From positions 19,848,160 through 19,912,159 of the forward strand of contig NC_080055.1 of NCBI RefSeq assembly GCF_026212465.1: DNA of 64,000 bases, in the 5' to 3' direction. The stretch comes from Amaranthus tricolor. Lineage: Eukaryota; Streptophyta; Magnoliopsida; Caryophyllales; Amaranthaceae. This document shows, one piece after another, positions 54,510 to 64,000 of this stretch. Each line of letters opens with the position of its first letter. The stretch's first letter is position 1. The notes below the pieces were generated by a model. The model saw only the letters and a list, made by a program, of their open reading frames with translations, was not told the origin of the DNA and searched no databases. A program made the translations under genes and the position numbers.

Positions 54510-54944
54510 AACTAAGAAGGCTTCTTAAACTTTCTCATAATCCTTTCAGTCTCTTTTTCCTATGCGCCATATCATCCATTTGTCTCTTTAGATTAAATAC
54601 CTCATTTTTAGGCTCTTTTTTTTCCTTTTCAAGTCGTATTATTACGTCTCTCTGCAGCATTTAAACCGCAACATTTAAAGTAGGACATTTGCTGCTATCA
54701 CTATTGTTGGGGCCCAAAACCGCAGCAAATAATGGCAAAAAAAACCGCAGCAAATGAGGTTTTTTCCACTAGTGTTTGTACCCTCCGGAGCAATCCATCT
54801 AAAGTATGTGCATCCTAATCCGTCAATCAAGTAGAAAGGGCAAGCAACAAATTCACGCCCTGGATCGAAGTCGCTCCAATCTGTATTAATCTCAACTTCA
54901 TAAACACAATCACAGAGCTCTTCAACACAATGCTCCTTTGACAT
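54510..54944 (-). pseudogene. GRF zinc-finger gene, copy B, disrupted
   Basis: Starts as in copy A (MSKEHCVEELCDCVYEVEI, DPGREFVACPFYLIDGLGCT). The Gly after CDC is Val. After WIAPEG the frame enters a foreign CACTA-type fragment (54668-54772); the coiled-coil part continues degraded at 54510-54667. Confidence 0.65.
54668..54772 (-). mobile_element. CACTA-type terminal fragment
   Basis: Minus strand starts CACTAGTGGAAAAAACCTCA and contains repeats of TTTGCTGCGGTTTT. It is absent from copy A at the same position. About 105 bp; no second end found. Confidence 0.5.
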
Positions 54945-55221
54945 CTACATAAAACATATAATATACATACGTAAGTAAACTTTCAAAAATAATATTAACA
55001 TTTATCAATTGACATTAAAACTAATATAATACCTTATGTTACCTTTAAAAATTGATTGAAAAGAAGAAGAATGATGCAAAATGGGTATAATGAAGTATGG
55101 GAAATGATGGAGCTATCTATAGAACATCATTACAACGGCTATTTTCACGTTCCTAACGGCTATTTTTCTAAATTACCAACGGCTACTTTAGTTCTCCAAA
55201 AAAGAAAATAAATAAATAAAG

Positions 55222-55402
55222 GTTAAAGTTGCTGTTACTAACAGCGACTGAATGAGTTGATTGGTCAACTCCTTAAGTCGCTGTTAGTAACAGCGACTAA
55301 AGGAGTTGACCAGTCAACTCAATCAGTTGCTGTTAGTAACAGCGACTTTAACCTTTAATTTTTTTTTTGTTTTTTGGATCTTTCGCTGTTGATAACAGCG
55401 AA
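55222..55402. repeat. Palindromic array near the right end of MULE copy B
   Basis: Three near-perfect TCGCTGTTA-GTAACAGCGA palindromes at about 55229-55251, 55274-55298 and 55328-55350 are joined by TGAGTTGATTGGTCAACTCC and its inverse. The whole 130 bp is one large inverted repeat. A fourth variant is at 55382-55401. Copy A has only one and a half units. Confidence 0.75.
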
Positions 55403-55514
55403 TTATCCCGAGGCTAGGCTCGGTTGTACGGACGCTTATTTTGGGAAATAAGTTTTTACGAAGCTCATTTTTTGAATTAAGTTGTTAAATAATCTTATTT
55501 TTTTCAAATTTTCG

Positions 55515-56813
55515 GATACATTATGTGCCCCATAACACATTCACAAGGAATGTTGAGGTAATAAGGTTCAAAAACTTAAGTGAAGAGTTGAATAACTCTC
55601 AATTTTTATTTTTTTTTTATTTTTTTTAATTGAATTAATTGATTATGTTTACAATACTCAGAATATAACGGTAAAACCTATCATATTTACGAGACTGCAA
55701 TCTCTAATTATCCTCCTAATTATACTTAATAATTCTAATATAGGAGGATGTACATATTTAGTTTATTTTCTTTACGTTATGATCAACATGAAATATGTGC
55801 ATTGTTCATCTAAAATTTGAATTTAACTTAAAATTATTATACTCCATCTATTTTCTTATATATGTACATTTTACTCATAGACTCAAATTGTTATTTCAAT
55901 AATAATTTATACGCTTTTTAGCCGTATTGTATCAAGTATAGTTCTTGTGCAAATTAAGGAAAAAAAAGGTTAGAATGTAGAAAAATAAAAGAAATGGATA
56001 AATTAAATAAATAAAATAAATTTAAAATTTGAATGAAAATTAAAATAATATTAACTTATGCTCAATAAACTTAAAAGAAAATGATAAATCTTTTTTTTTT
56101 TTTTTTTTTTTTTGAGAATAGAGGATGTCAGGATGATAAATCTCATAGGGAGCAAGTAGGAATAATGTACAAAAGAGTATTGCAACTTGTATTTTTTAAA
56201 GAAAAACAAACAAACTCCTTGTATCCCAAAATACTTATACTCCTCTCATGTTCAAAGCATAATTCTTGGAACTAAGAAGTGGATTTCCAAGCTTTTAAAG
56301 GTCATTCTTTTTCCTTAATTTATGCTTTTATGGTATATTTTTCCTTTACTATTCCTTCTTTTGTTGTCTATATTACACTACTGCATTATTTTTGAATATG
56401 CAACTTCAAATTTGCAAATTAATTGAATAACTAGCCTATTTCACTTTCTGTTAATCACAGTTTTTGGTCACTTCTGCTTCTGATTTGTAAAATTTATTGG
56501 ATTAGTTTATTTCTTATAGATTTCTAACTGCTTGAATGCACAATTTTCCTGGGTTTTTCATTTGTCCCCATATGTTTTACTGAATTTGTTCTTAGCAAAG
56601 AGGAATTTTCTGATTATTAAAACTTTAATTGATCATCAAAATATGTTTTTTTGTTGGTTTTGTTTTTGCAGTGAACTGGGTATTTCCAATTTAGTTGATT
56701 AATGAAACAATTTCTGAAATTTACATCTTTTTTCTCAAAAAAAGGATGTTATTTGGATAAGCCATATGAAAATACCCTAATCCAAAGCTGAAGTTTTAGG
56801 TTTTGTTTAAGGT
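55515..56813. other. Upstream region of GT47 gene 2
   Basis: AT-rich. A leader-intron acceptor is plausible at TTTTTGCAG (56664-56672). A poly-T of about 22 is at 56091-56113. No other feature claimed. Confidence 0.4.
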
Positions 56814-59800
56814 ATGGAGTATTATGTTAAATTCCAAAAATTATGTCAAATTGAAGCAAGAAGGCATATCTTAATAGTGGGTATTGTAGCTATTACCTAT
56901 TTGATGCTTCAATACTTTATGCTGCCATATGGAAATGCACTGAAATCCTTACTTCCTGATAATCAAGTTATCTTAAGTGTCAAAAACGGCGTTTCCTCGA
57001 GTCAATTGTTGGTAAAATCAGAAAAGAAGAGTGAAATCAATGCTTCAAGTCTTGTAGGAGTGGTAATACAAGGTGGGGTTAGTATAGATGATAAGTTTAT
57101 TACGAATGGCAATGCATCAAGGGATGTAGGTAGAGTTATGGAGAATAGTGTTACATCTGGAGGTGAATCGGGACCTAAAATTTTGGATGATCAGGAAAAT
57201 AGGTATAAAAAGAAGTTGAAGAAGAGTTTTCGTTTTGATAGAATTGAGAATGTGGAGAGTTGGACCCAAGAAAATGTAGTACAATCTGAAAATATGACGG
57301 AACTCCCAGAAAGTAATCTTACTGTTTTAAGGAATGATTCGGGCGTGAGGCGTTCGCGAAAAAGAAAGAAAGTGAAACCGGGAATGCCACCAATCTCGGT
57401 GATACCCATAGATAGGATGAATCGGATACTAGCTCGACACCTTTCTTTTTCAAGTAAAATGGTATCTCCATTGACCCTCTTTAGTTTCTAATTGCCCTTC
57501 ACATTTGCGACTATATATGATGTCTTTGATTCCTGGTGACAATGTGAAGGAATTGGGTTTTGACTTCAAATGTTTCTTTGATGTAGTAGATTCCTCAATG
57601 GTCGTCGCTTCAGGACCCTGACAAGGAAATTTTTGATGCAAAGTTGAAGATTAAGAATCCTGGTTTAGTGAATGTTGACAAGGAACTCTTTGCTCCTGTT
57701 TTCAGAAATGTTTCTGTGTTTATGAGGTAATAGTAATTGTTGATTAAGCTATCACGAAATCGTACATATTTAGTTGGAAGCTTGAATTAAACAACTCATT
57801 CCTTGCATATAGTTGTTTGGTTAGTAGTTCATTTGGTATGAATAAATAGGATGTGGAGTAATATATACTTAATGCCTATCTCACTAAAAATAACAATAGA
57901 ATATGTCAAATAAGTAAACATTTTTGTTCTTTTTGATTTGGGAAATGCTGGTTGTTGTAACTACTTTTAAGCCGTGACAATTCGTCACATAGTCACCCAG
58001 TGGGCCCACTCGTGTGGACACAGCCACAGGCACCCGTGGGCTTGTACCCACAAACCCACGGATAATGAGCGTTGACTTGCTTACACATTCACTCTTTCCC
58101 AAAACCATATGGTATAAGGAGGATTGCCCACCAAGAATTATAAGCAAACCTACTATTTTAGTGATGTGGCATCTTTCTCACATGTAAATTATTTCCAACA
58201 ATTTCAATATGCCGCTCCTTGTATAGTGACGCTTTGTGAAACATTGACTTCTGATTCTAATTGTGTCTTGAGACCAGTATAATATAATTCTCTAGTTATT
58301 TCGTTTTTGAATCGCGATTCACTCAAAATGGCCGTAAAATAGGCCAAAACCGACCATAATTCGCAAGGAGATTAGTGAATCATGTGACAGCGGTTGAGAC
58401 CCTAGTGATTTTTGCTTAATGGTATGTTAATTTTAATTTGTTCTGATCTTTCGCTTCATCTTGACTGATTTCTACTATGCTGTTACAGGAGTTATGAATT
58501 AATGGAGAAAACATTGAAAGTCTATATTTATAAAGACGGAAAAAAGCCCATATTTCACCAACCGATACTCAAGGGACTATATGCTTCAGAAGGATGGTTT
58601 ATGAAACTTATGGAGGGAAACAAACACTTTGTTGTAAAAAATCCTAGGAAGGCACACCTATTCTATATGCCTTTTAGCTCAAGAATGCTAGAGTATGCTC
58701 TGTATGTGCCAAACTCTCATAACCGAACCAAGTTAAGGCAATTTGTTAAAGATTACACTGAAACAATTGCAGCCAAATATCCTTTCTGGAACAGAACCGG
58801 GGGAACAGATCACTTTGTCGTTGCATGTCATGACTGGGTATTCTCCTATTTATTCTCTGCTAATTTTTTTCTCTTTGTTTTCTTTTCTTTGCTGCATTTC
58901 TTCAGATTGAGTTGTTGAAACTAAAACGCTTTATAATACCTTATCAATCAACAAAACATTGTAATTATCCCAGCTTAAACAAGAAAAATTAAAACCATTT
59001 CATAACATGAAAGATGGAAATTTTTTTGGCTTCTTGATTTGTAAACTAAAATGGCCGGTCGGTATTAAATGGTATGGATGTTATTGAAAAGTTAGGGTAC
59101 TTTAAATAGGAAAAGCTTTTGACAAGTTTGATGGTCATTCATGTTCTATTTCAATCATCCCATTTCTATCATAAAATTCATTCAACGCATTACCATTACG
59201 ATATGTAGTATTAGGTCGTAATGGAAAATGGTGAACAAAAAACTATTATTAACCGAAGATTCATCATCATGGGTAAGATATGGTGTATTTCATGAAAATT
59301 TTCATACATACCGTTCTCATTACCACCATGTAGTAGCGACAACTAAACGGGCCATAATGATAATTAGGTAATGAAATACTAATCTCCTTGCTCTACTAAA
59401 CATTTGATTTTCGTGTAAGTCTGATCCAATGATGACCCAGTGAAACATAATTTGCTAGTTAGTTCGCCTTTTGAATTCGCAATCCGCTCAATATGATTCA
59501 AAAATAGCTTGAAATCGACCATATTGCGTTTTTTTCGATTCGTGATTCGCGAATTGATTAGCGAATCATGTGACACTGGTCAGTAGCTGACCTAGCTTTT
59601 CATCCTCCCGCGACTCTGATTTTTATGCTGCTACTTTGCTTGACCCTGTTCTTTTATCAACTTGAACTTTTTTAATTGACATACAATATAATTTCATACA
59701 TCTATATATCTCCATGTTGAATTATTTAGGCTCCTTATGAAACCCGACATCACATGGAGAACAGCGTCAAGGCCCTTTGCAATGCGGACATAACTATTGG

Positions 59801-60398
59801 ATTCAAAATAGGGAGGGATGTGTCGCTGCCAGAAACGTTCGTTCGCTTTGCAAGAAATCCTCTTAGAGATGTTGGAGGGAAACCGCCATCACATAGGAAC
59901 ATTCTTGCGTTCTACGCTGGAAACCGCCATGGCTATTTACGTCCAATTCTCCTAAAACATTGGAAGGACAAAGACCCAGATATGAGAATTTATGATCTAT
60001 TACCCACCAGCATTTCGAGAAAAATGAGTTACATTCAGCACATGAAGAGTAGCAGGTATTGCCTGTGCCCCAAGGGACACGAAGTTAATAGCCCAAGAGT
60101 CGTGGAAGCGATATTCTATGAATGTGTGCCTGTTATAATTTCCGACAATTTTGTCCCTCCCTTTTTCGAGATCTTGAACTGGGAGGCATTTTCGATTATT
60201 GTTGCGGAGAAAGACATTTCGAACTTGAAAGAGATTTTGACATCGATATCAGAAGAGAAGTATTTGGAGTTGCAACTTGCGGTAAGAAAGGTTCAACAAC
60301 ATTTCCTTTGGCATGCACGGCCTAAGAAATACGACCTTTTCCATATGATTCTTCATTCGATTTGGTATAGCAGAGTTTTCCAGATCCGAAGGCAATAA
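56814..60398 (+). CDS. Exostosin-family glycosyltransferase (GT47), gene 2
   Basis: Four coding exons, 56814-57461, 57590-57726, 58489-58837 and 59730-60398, with GT-AG introns join in phase to 600 aa. Type II membrane protein: anchor at about residues 18-40 (RHILIVGIVAITYLMLQYFM), a stem to about 180, then LKVYIYKDGKKPIFHQP, YASEGWFMKLMEG, KAHLFYMPFSS, NRTGGTDHFVVACHDW, GGKPPSHRNILAFYAGNRHG, SSRYCLCPKGHEVNSPRVVE and ECVPVIISDNFVPPFFEILNWEAF. Exon 4 opens with APYETRHHMEN, the family form. It is the more conserved of the two paralogues. Sugar specificity is unknown from sequence. Intron 3 carries a MITE; introns 2 and 3 share a repeat. Confidence 0.93.
58292..58393. repeat. Short interspersed repeat, intron 2 of GT47 gene 2
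   Basis: Diverged match to 59454-59580: both start CTAGTTA and end GAATCATGTGACA, with TCGACCATA-like centre. Family not recognised. Confidence 0.5.
59052..59354. repeat. MITE in intron 3 of GT47 gene 2
   Basis: Left end TGGCCGGTCGGTATT, right end inverted TGGCCCGTTTAGTTG. Interior matches the STP intron MITE (CATAAAATTCATTCAACGC). Confidence 0.55.
59454..59580. repeat. Short interspersed repeat, intron 3 of GT47 gene 2
   Basis: Partner of 58292-58393, same orientation. Confidence 0.5.
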
Positions 60399-61190
60399 AA
60401 AATCCTTGTCGACTGTTTTATGCTAAAGAACTACTCTGAATGGCGTAGATACAGAGTACAGATGCATCGGAGGAGGGAAATGTAATGATATTGTGTGCAT
60501 CAATTGGGAGATTATACAAAAGAGATGATAAAAAGGGTACTAAACCTGAACATTGTATCAAATTTGATAGTCTGCATGTATATATCGATTTGTGCTACAT
60601 TCTTCATACTGCGTAACAAAGTGTTGATTCTTTTGTTGATTTATGTGTAGTAGATCATGTATTCATGTTACAAACTTTGTATTGGCAAGGTATGTTTATA
60701 CACGTTGAACTCCCCATAGTGCAAACATGTCTGAGGAGATCATTACCCTTTTCATTACTTAAACAATTTCCACTGTATTTCATTTCCGTCACCTCATACC
60801 AAACGATCCCATTGTCTGAAACATCATTGTCGATCTCCCAATCAAATGTAGTCTGAGTAAGAAAGCAAATATTTACTTGCTACTTTGCCAGAGGAGTGCA
60901 TTTCCATCCTCGTATTTATTTTAATATCATACTTTACTATTTCATTACTCCAGTATCATTATTTCAAGATCATACTGTACCATCCCCTAATGGCTGGCGG
61001 TTCTAAATTCTAAGAAAATTATTTATAGTTGTTCTTATGGGTTAAATCGTGGTCCATATTAGCTTGCATATAACAAGCAACATAAAGATTTCGTCCTAGC
61101 CATTGTAATGTTTGTTCGCAAATTAAAGAATTACTTCTACAAAGAGTAACCTATAATAATGTGACTTTTTTGAAAGAAATAATGTGATGT
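60399..61190 (+). other. 3' UTR and flank of GT47 gene 2
   Basis: No further gene seen up to the target duplication of the MULE at 61191. Confidence 0.5.
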
Positions 61191-61319
61191 TTTTATATAG
61201 AGTCTATTCCCAATCTATGGCCAAATTAAAAAAAAATTCCCACTTTCCTTAAAATGGGAAAGTATTTCCAAGTTTACCGTCCACGTAGGATTGCTTTGAA
61301 ATTTTTTTTTTTTTTTTAA

Positions 61320-61470
61320 TGAAACCGCTACATGAAATGGCGGTTTTATTCAGGCATTTGGAGTAAAACGCCATCTGAGATGGCGGTTTGGTTAAGGTAA
61401 ATTTTTTTTTTTGAAAAAAAAAAAAAGTAAAGTGGAGTAAACCGCCACTTGATTTGGCGGTTTGGTATTA
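61320..61470. repeat. Left subterminal palindrome array (AAACCGCCA-type)
   Basis: Three units with arms AAACCGCCA and TGGCGGTTT at about 61323-61346, 61366-61391 and 61439-61465. Confidence 0.75.
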
Positions 61471-61989
61471 GTACAAATCTCCAGAATGTCGTGAGATGTT
61501 GTTCACTGCATTTCATTTTGCTCTTCATTCAACTTGTTGCCGGTTTTGCTAAAAAAAAAAAATTCTTCACTCTCATTTACTTCAAATTTACAATTCCTCT
61601 CATTCAACTAAGCTAATCAACTACATTCCCATCTTCTCCTTGTGTACTAGTTCATTTTCATCCTCATTTAAGGTGTGAATAAAACCCTAATTTTTGTTCA
61701 ATATGCAAATTGTTTTTTTTGTTCATTATTGTTTGAATTGAAGTTATAAAAACGTTAATTGTTTGTTACATTCTATTGTTTTCATGATTTAAGCTTACGT
61801 TTTACACATTTGTAGTTGAATTTTAGGATTTGTTTTGTATGCATATAAAGTGTTTGATGAAATGCTTCAATGAAAGTTTATTACTTTATAGGGTTAGTTT
61901 AATGGTTTTTCTATATATTCATGGTATTTTTAGCTTTTTTATTTGAAATGAACCTTATAATAAGTGTTCTAATACCTTAGTATCACAAA

Positions 61990-62871
61990 TTCTTGTATTC
62001 AAATTTACACTTCCCGGATCGTGTCATGCGTCAATTCGGTTTGGAGCAGGTAATTCCGCAAGCCTGTGACACCCAACGTCAACTACATGCGATCGATCGG
62101 AGGACTGGGGACAAGAACTACCTCGTACGACATAGATCGCATGTAGATGCGTGGAACGACTGAGCATCTACATTGGTTGGAGGAGATAACTTCACAGGTC
62201 ATAGCTCTGCTATGTACATGAGTTGGTACAGGCGCATCTCCATATTACGCCTAACGAACACCGCATTTGCGTAGCCAGGATCACATTACCATCCGACATC
62301 TACGTTACTGGTACGTTTTCTTTCAACACTCATAACAAATAGTAATAGTTTTAAGTAACTGTTTTAACAATATAATGATAACAAACAGGCTGAGCGCATC
62401 CGATCGGTGTTGATACAATGTAATGACACGATTCAAGGGGCCGCTACATCGCCAGTTGACGTGGGCTATCGGCTATGTTCTCAGACCTTAGGCTCCATTA
62501 ATGCGTCGTTGACCGATGCATTGAGTCAAGCGGGTTATGAGTACCTCATACCGACTCCACCCGTCATTGGCGACGTAAATAACACATTCCACACTCCTTC
62601 TCCAAGGAGTTCAGCCCATCGAGGTAGCTCTTCCGGAGGATCCAGTTCTCGGTCCACAAGAGGCCGCCAGCGTTCATCTACTATGTCGCCGTTCGTTCCC
62701 CCGTCTTCCATCAACACTCCTCCACCACATCCATCGCCTCCGCAAAGGATTATCACATATCAGCGTGCTAGTCAACGACGAGCTCCTACTCTTAATGTCA
62801 TTGCGGAGGTTGACGAGTTCACACCATCATCATCCACCGGTGCGCAAAACAAAAGGGGTCGGGGGTTGTAG
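61990..62871 (+). pseudogene. PMD protein, C-terminal exons, in the MULE
   Basis: Exon 61990-62310 reads HFPDRVMRQFGLEQVIPQAC, then YLVRHRSHVDAWND, stop TGA, then SAMYMSWYRRIS, stop TAG. Intron 62311-62398 (GTACGT..ACAG) follows. The last exon 62399-62871 is open: AERIRSVLIQCNDTIQG.., a Ser/Pro-rich tail and basic end KRGRGL. The TGA is one CpG change from CGA and the TAG one change from CAG. The PMD N-terminus is missing. Confidence 0.7.
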
Positions 62872-63109
62872 TTTAACAAACTTTGTATATTCTTATATTA
62901 TTTTAACTTCTTGTATATTCTTGTATGATTTTAACTTTGTATGTTCATGATTGTAATATATCTTCGCATTATTTTCATAATTAATTTTTTCAAATCAAGC
63001 TGGTTCGTAATTGATTAATATGGAATAGATGGTATTGAACTAGTTTAATGCAGGTTACGTTCACTATTTAGGGGAAATGAAAGAAAAAAAAAATTGTTGC
63101 AGGCCACCA

Positions 63110-63245
63110 GCAAACCGCCACATGAAGTGGCGGTTTACCAGGGATCAAACCGCCACATGAGATGGCGGTTTGCCTTGACCAAACCGCCACTTCATGTGGC
63201 GTTTTTGTGCTTTATGTAAACCGCCATTTCAAGTGGCGGTTTGGT
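63110..63245. repeat. Right subterminal palindrome array (AAACCGCCA-type)
   Basis: Four units at about 63112-63136, 63147-63172, 63181-63203 and 63218-63243, arms AAACCGCCA and TGGCGGTTT with 5-7 bp loops. Confidence 0.8.
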
Positions 63246-63364
63246 CTGAAAAAAAAAAAAAGACTTTTCCACGTGGACGGTATTCTGGGAAATTCTTTCC
63301 CAAATTAGGTAAAGTGGGAAATTTTTTTTTTAAACATCATTCTGGGAAATGACTCTTTTATATA

Positions 63365-64000
63365 CCTATCATGATATTGTCACTAGAATAAAATATAGTT
63401 TTCATATTTTTATTTCTATGCTTATTATACGTCTGGTTGTCGATTAGCAAGGGTAAAGCTGGCTACCGCTCAGGGTCCTAAATTTTTTAGGCCCAAAAAA
63501 CTTATTTTTATGTATATAAGTGATATTAATTTAAATTAAATTTAGATATAACTTGCAATTTTTGCTAGTATATCTTAGTCATAGAAATTATGATCAGAGT
63601 CTAGGAAGGGAAGAAAAATGACAACTCATATCTATAAAGGAGAATGTAGTCAAAGAGTCCCTCGGCTCAACAAAAATCTTCCAAGAGAGTGTAACTACCC
63701 CGAAGTCTACAATTTACAACACGCATTGATCATTAACAATAATTTATGAAAGAATAATAAAATAAAATACACATGAAGAAAATAAAAGTAAAAAAGAAGG
63801 TAGTAAGATTGAAAGAGTAAAAAAAACGCTATGTAAAAAGCAAAGAACAATAAAATGAATAGGTAAGTGAGATATAATTAGTAATCTAAAACGTAAATTA
63901 AACGCCTTTAACTACCCATATCCCTGATCAGGTCATTAAAAGAGGATTTTTGACTCTCATTTTTCAGTCATGAGTTATTCATAAAAATGTTAATAATTCT
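63365..64000. other. Intergenic, no gene recognised
   Basis: AT-rich flank after the MULE; nothing identified. Confidence 0.4.

Larger units (their letters stand above)
53513..55514 (+). mobile_element. Mutator-like element copy B, truncated
   Basis: Same order as copy A (PMD exons on plus, GRF gene on minus, palindromes, terminal block). The terminal GTTGTTAAATAATCTTATTT block aligns with 14431-14450. The transposase and PMD N-terminus are missing. Left boundary uncertain. Confidence 0.6.
61200..63355 (+). mobile_element. PMD-carrying MULE with 9-bp target duplication
   Basis: Perfect 9-bp direct repeat TTTTATATA at 61191-61199 and 63356-63364. Imperfect terminal inverted repeats of about 100 bp: left GAGTCTATTCCCAATCTATG, right inverted GAGTCATTTCCCAGAATGAT, then a shared TTCCCACTTT and ACCGTCCACGT in both. 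9-bp TSD plus long TIR is the Mutator hallmark. It contains a PMD gene fragment and no transposase, so it is non-autonomous. Confidence 0.9.

Noticed and set aside
63110..63245. CRISPR-like repeat array
   Set aside because: Units are palindromes with variable loops and no unique spacers, lie inside a MULE end, and the genome is plant nuclear.

Overview
The window is plant nuclear DNA, most likely from a eudicot. Host genes carry GT-AG introns, the sequence is AT-rich, and most of the 64 kb consists of nested plant transposable elements. I could not fix the species. All calls come from reading the sequence; no searches were run.

Three apparently functional host genes remain. (1) A minus-strand monosaccharide/H+ symporter of the STP family, closest by eye to STP14 (15041-20184; 4 exons, 515 aa). 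(2) and (3) Two plus-strand exostosin-family (GT47) glycosyltransferases with matching exon plans (38695-41014, 613 aa; 56814-60398, 600 aa). Between them lies a decayed last exon of a third copy (52531-52823), so this was a tandem GT47 cluster pushed apart by transposons.

Region by region: 1-14461 is a decayed Mutator-like element (copy A). It holds a MURA-type transposase C-terminus, a plant-mobile-domain (PMD) gene and an antisense GRF zinc-finger gene, and is split by a 10.6-kb Sirevirus-like Copia element (1705-12266; TSD GTGTG) with nearly identical LTRs but broken reading frames. 14.9-20.2 kb is the transporter. 21962-28303 is a Tork/Tnt1-like Copia (TSD TCTTC) carrying a secondary insert with a GC-rich palindromic array. 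29.3-37.2 kb is a stack of Gypsy and Copia remnants, a CACTA-like element (32301-36970; TSD AAA), and inside it a mariner-like element (33095-35581; TSD TA) and a hairpin MITE. 37.4-41.0 kb is GT47 gene 1. 41471-51910 is an outer Gypsy-type element broken by a compact gag-protease element (41791-46207; TSD TATAT) and by a short-LTR Copia (46568-51576; TSD TAAGA). 52.5-55.5 kb holds the GT47 pseudogene and copy B of the MULE. 56.8-60.4 kb is GT47 gene 2. 61200-63355 is a different PMD-bearing MULE with a perfect 9-bp TSD.

Most novel: the PMD-carrying MULEs. One family combines transposase, PMD and GRF finger genes. Both families carry arrays of short palindromes just inside their ends, with different sequences but the same architecture. 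Second is the strong over-representation of the word GGAACAG/CTGTTCC across the Sirevirus-like element.
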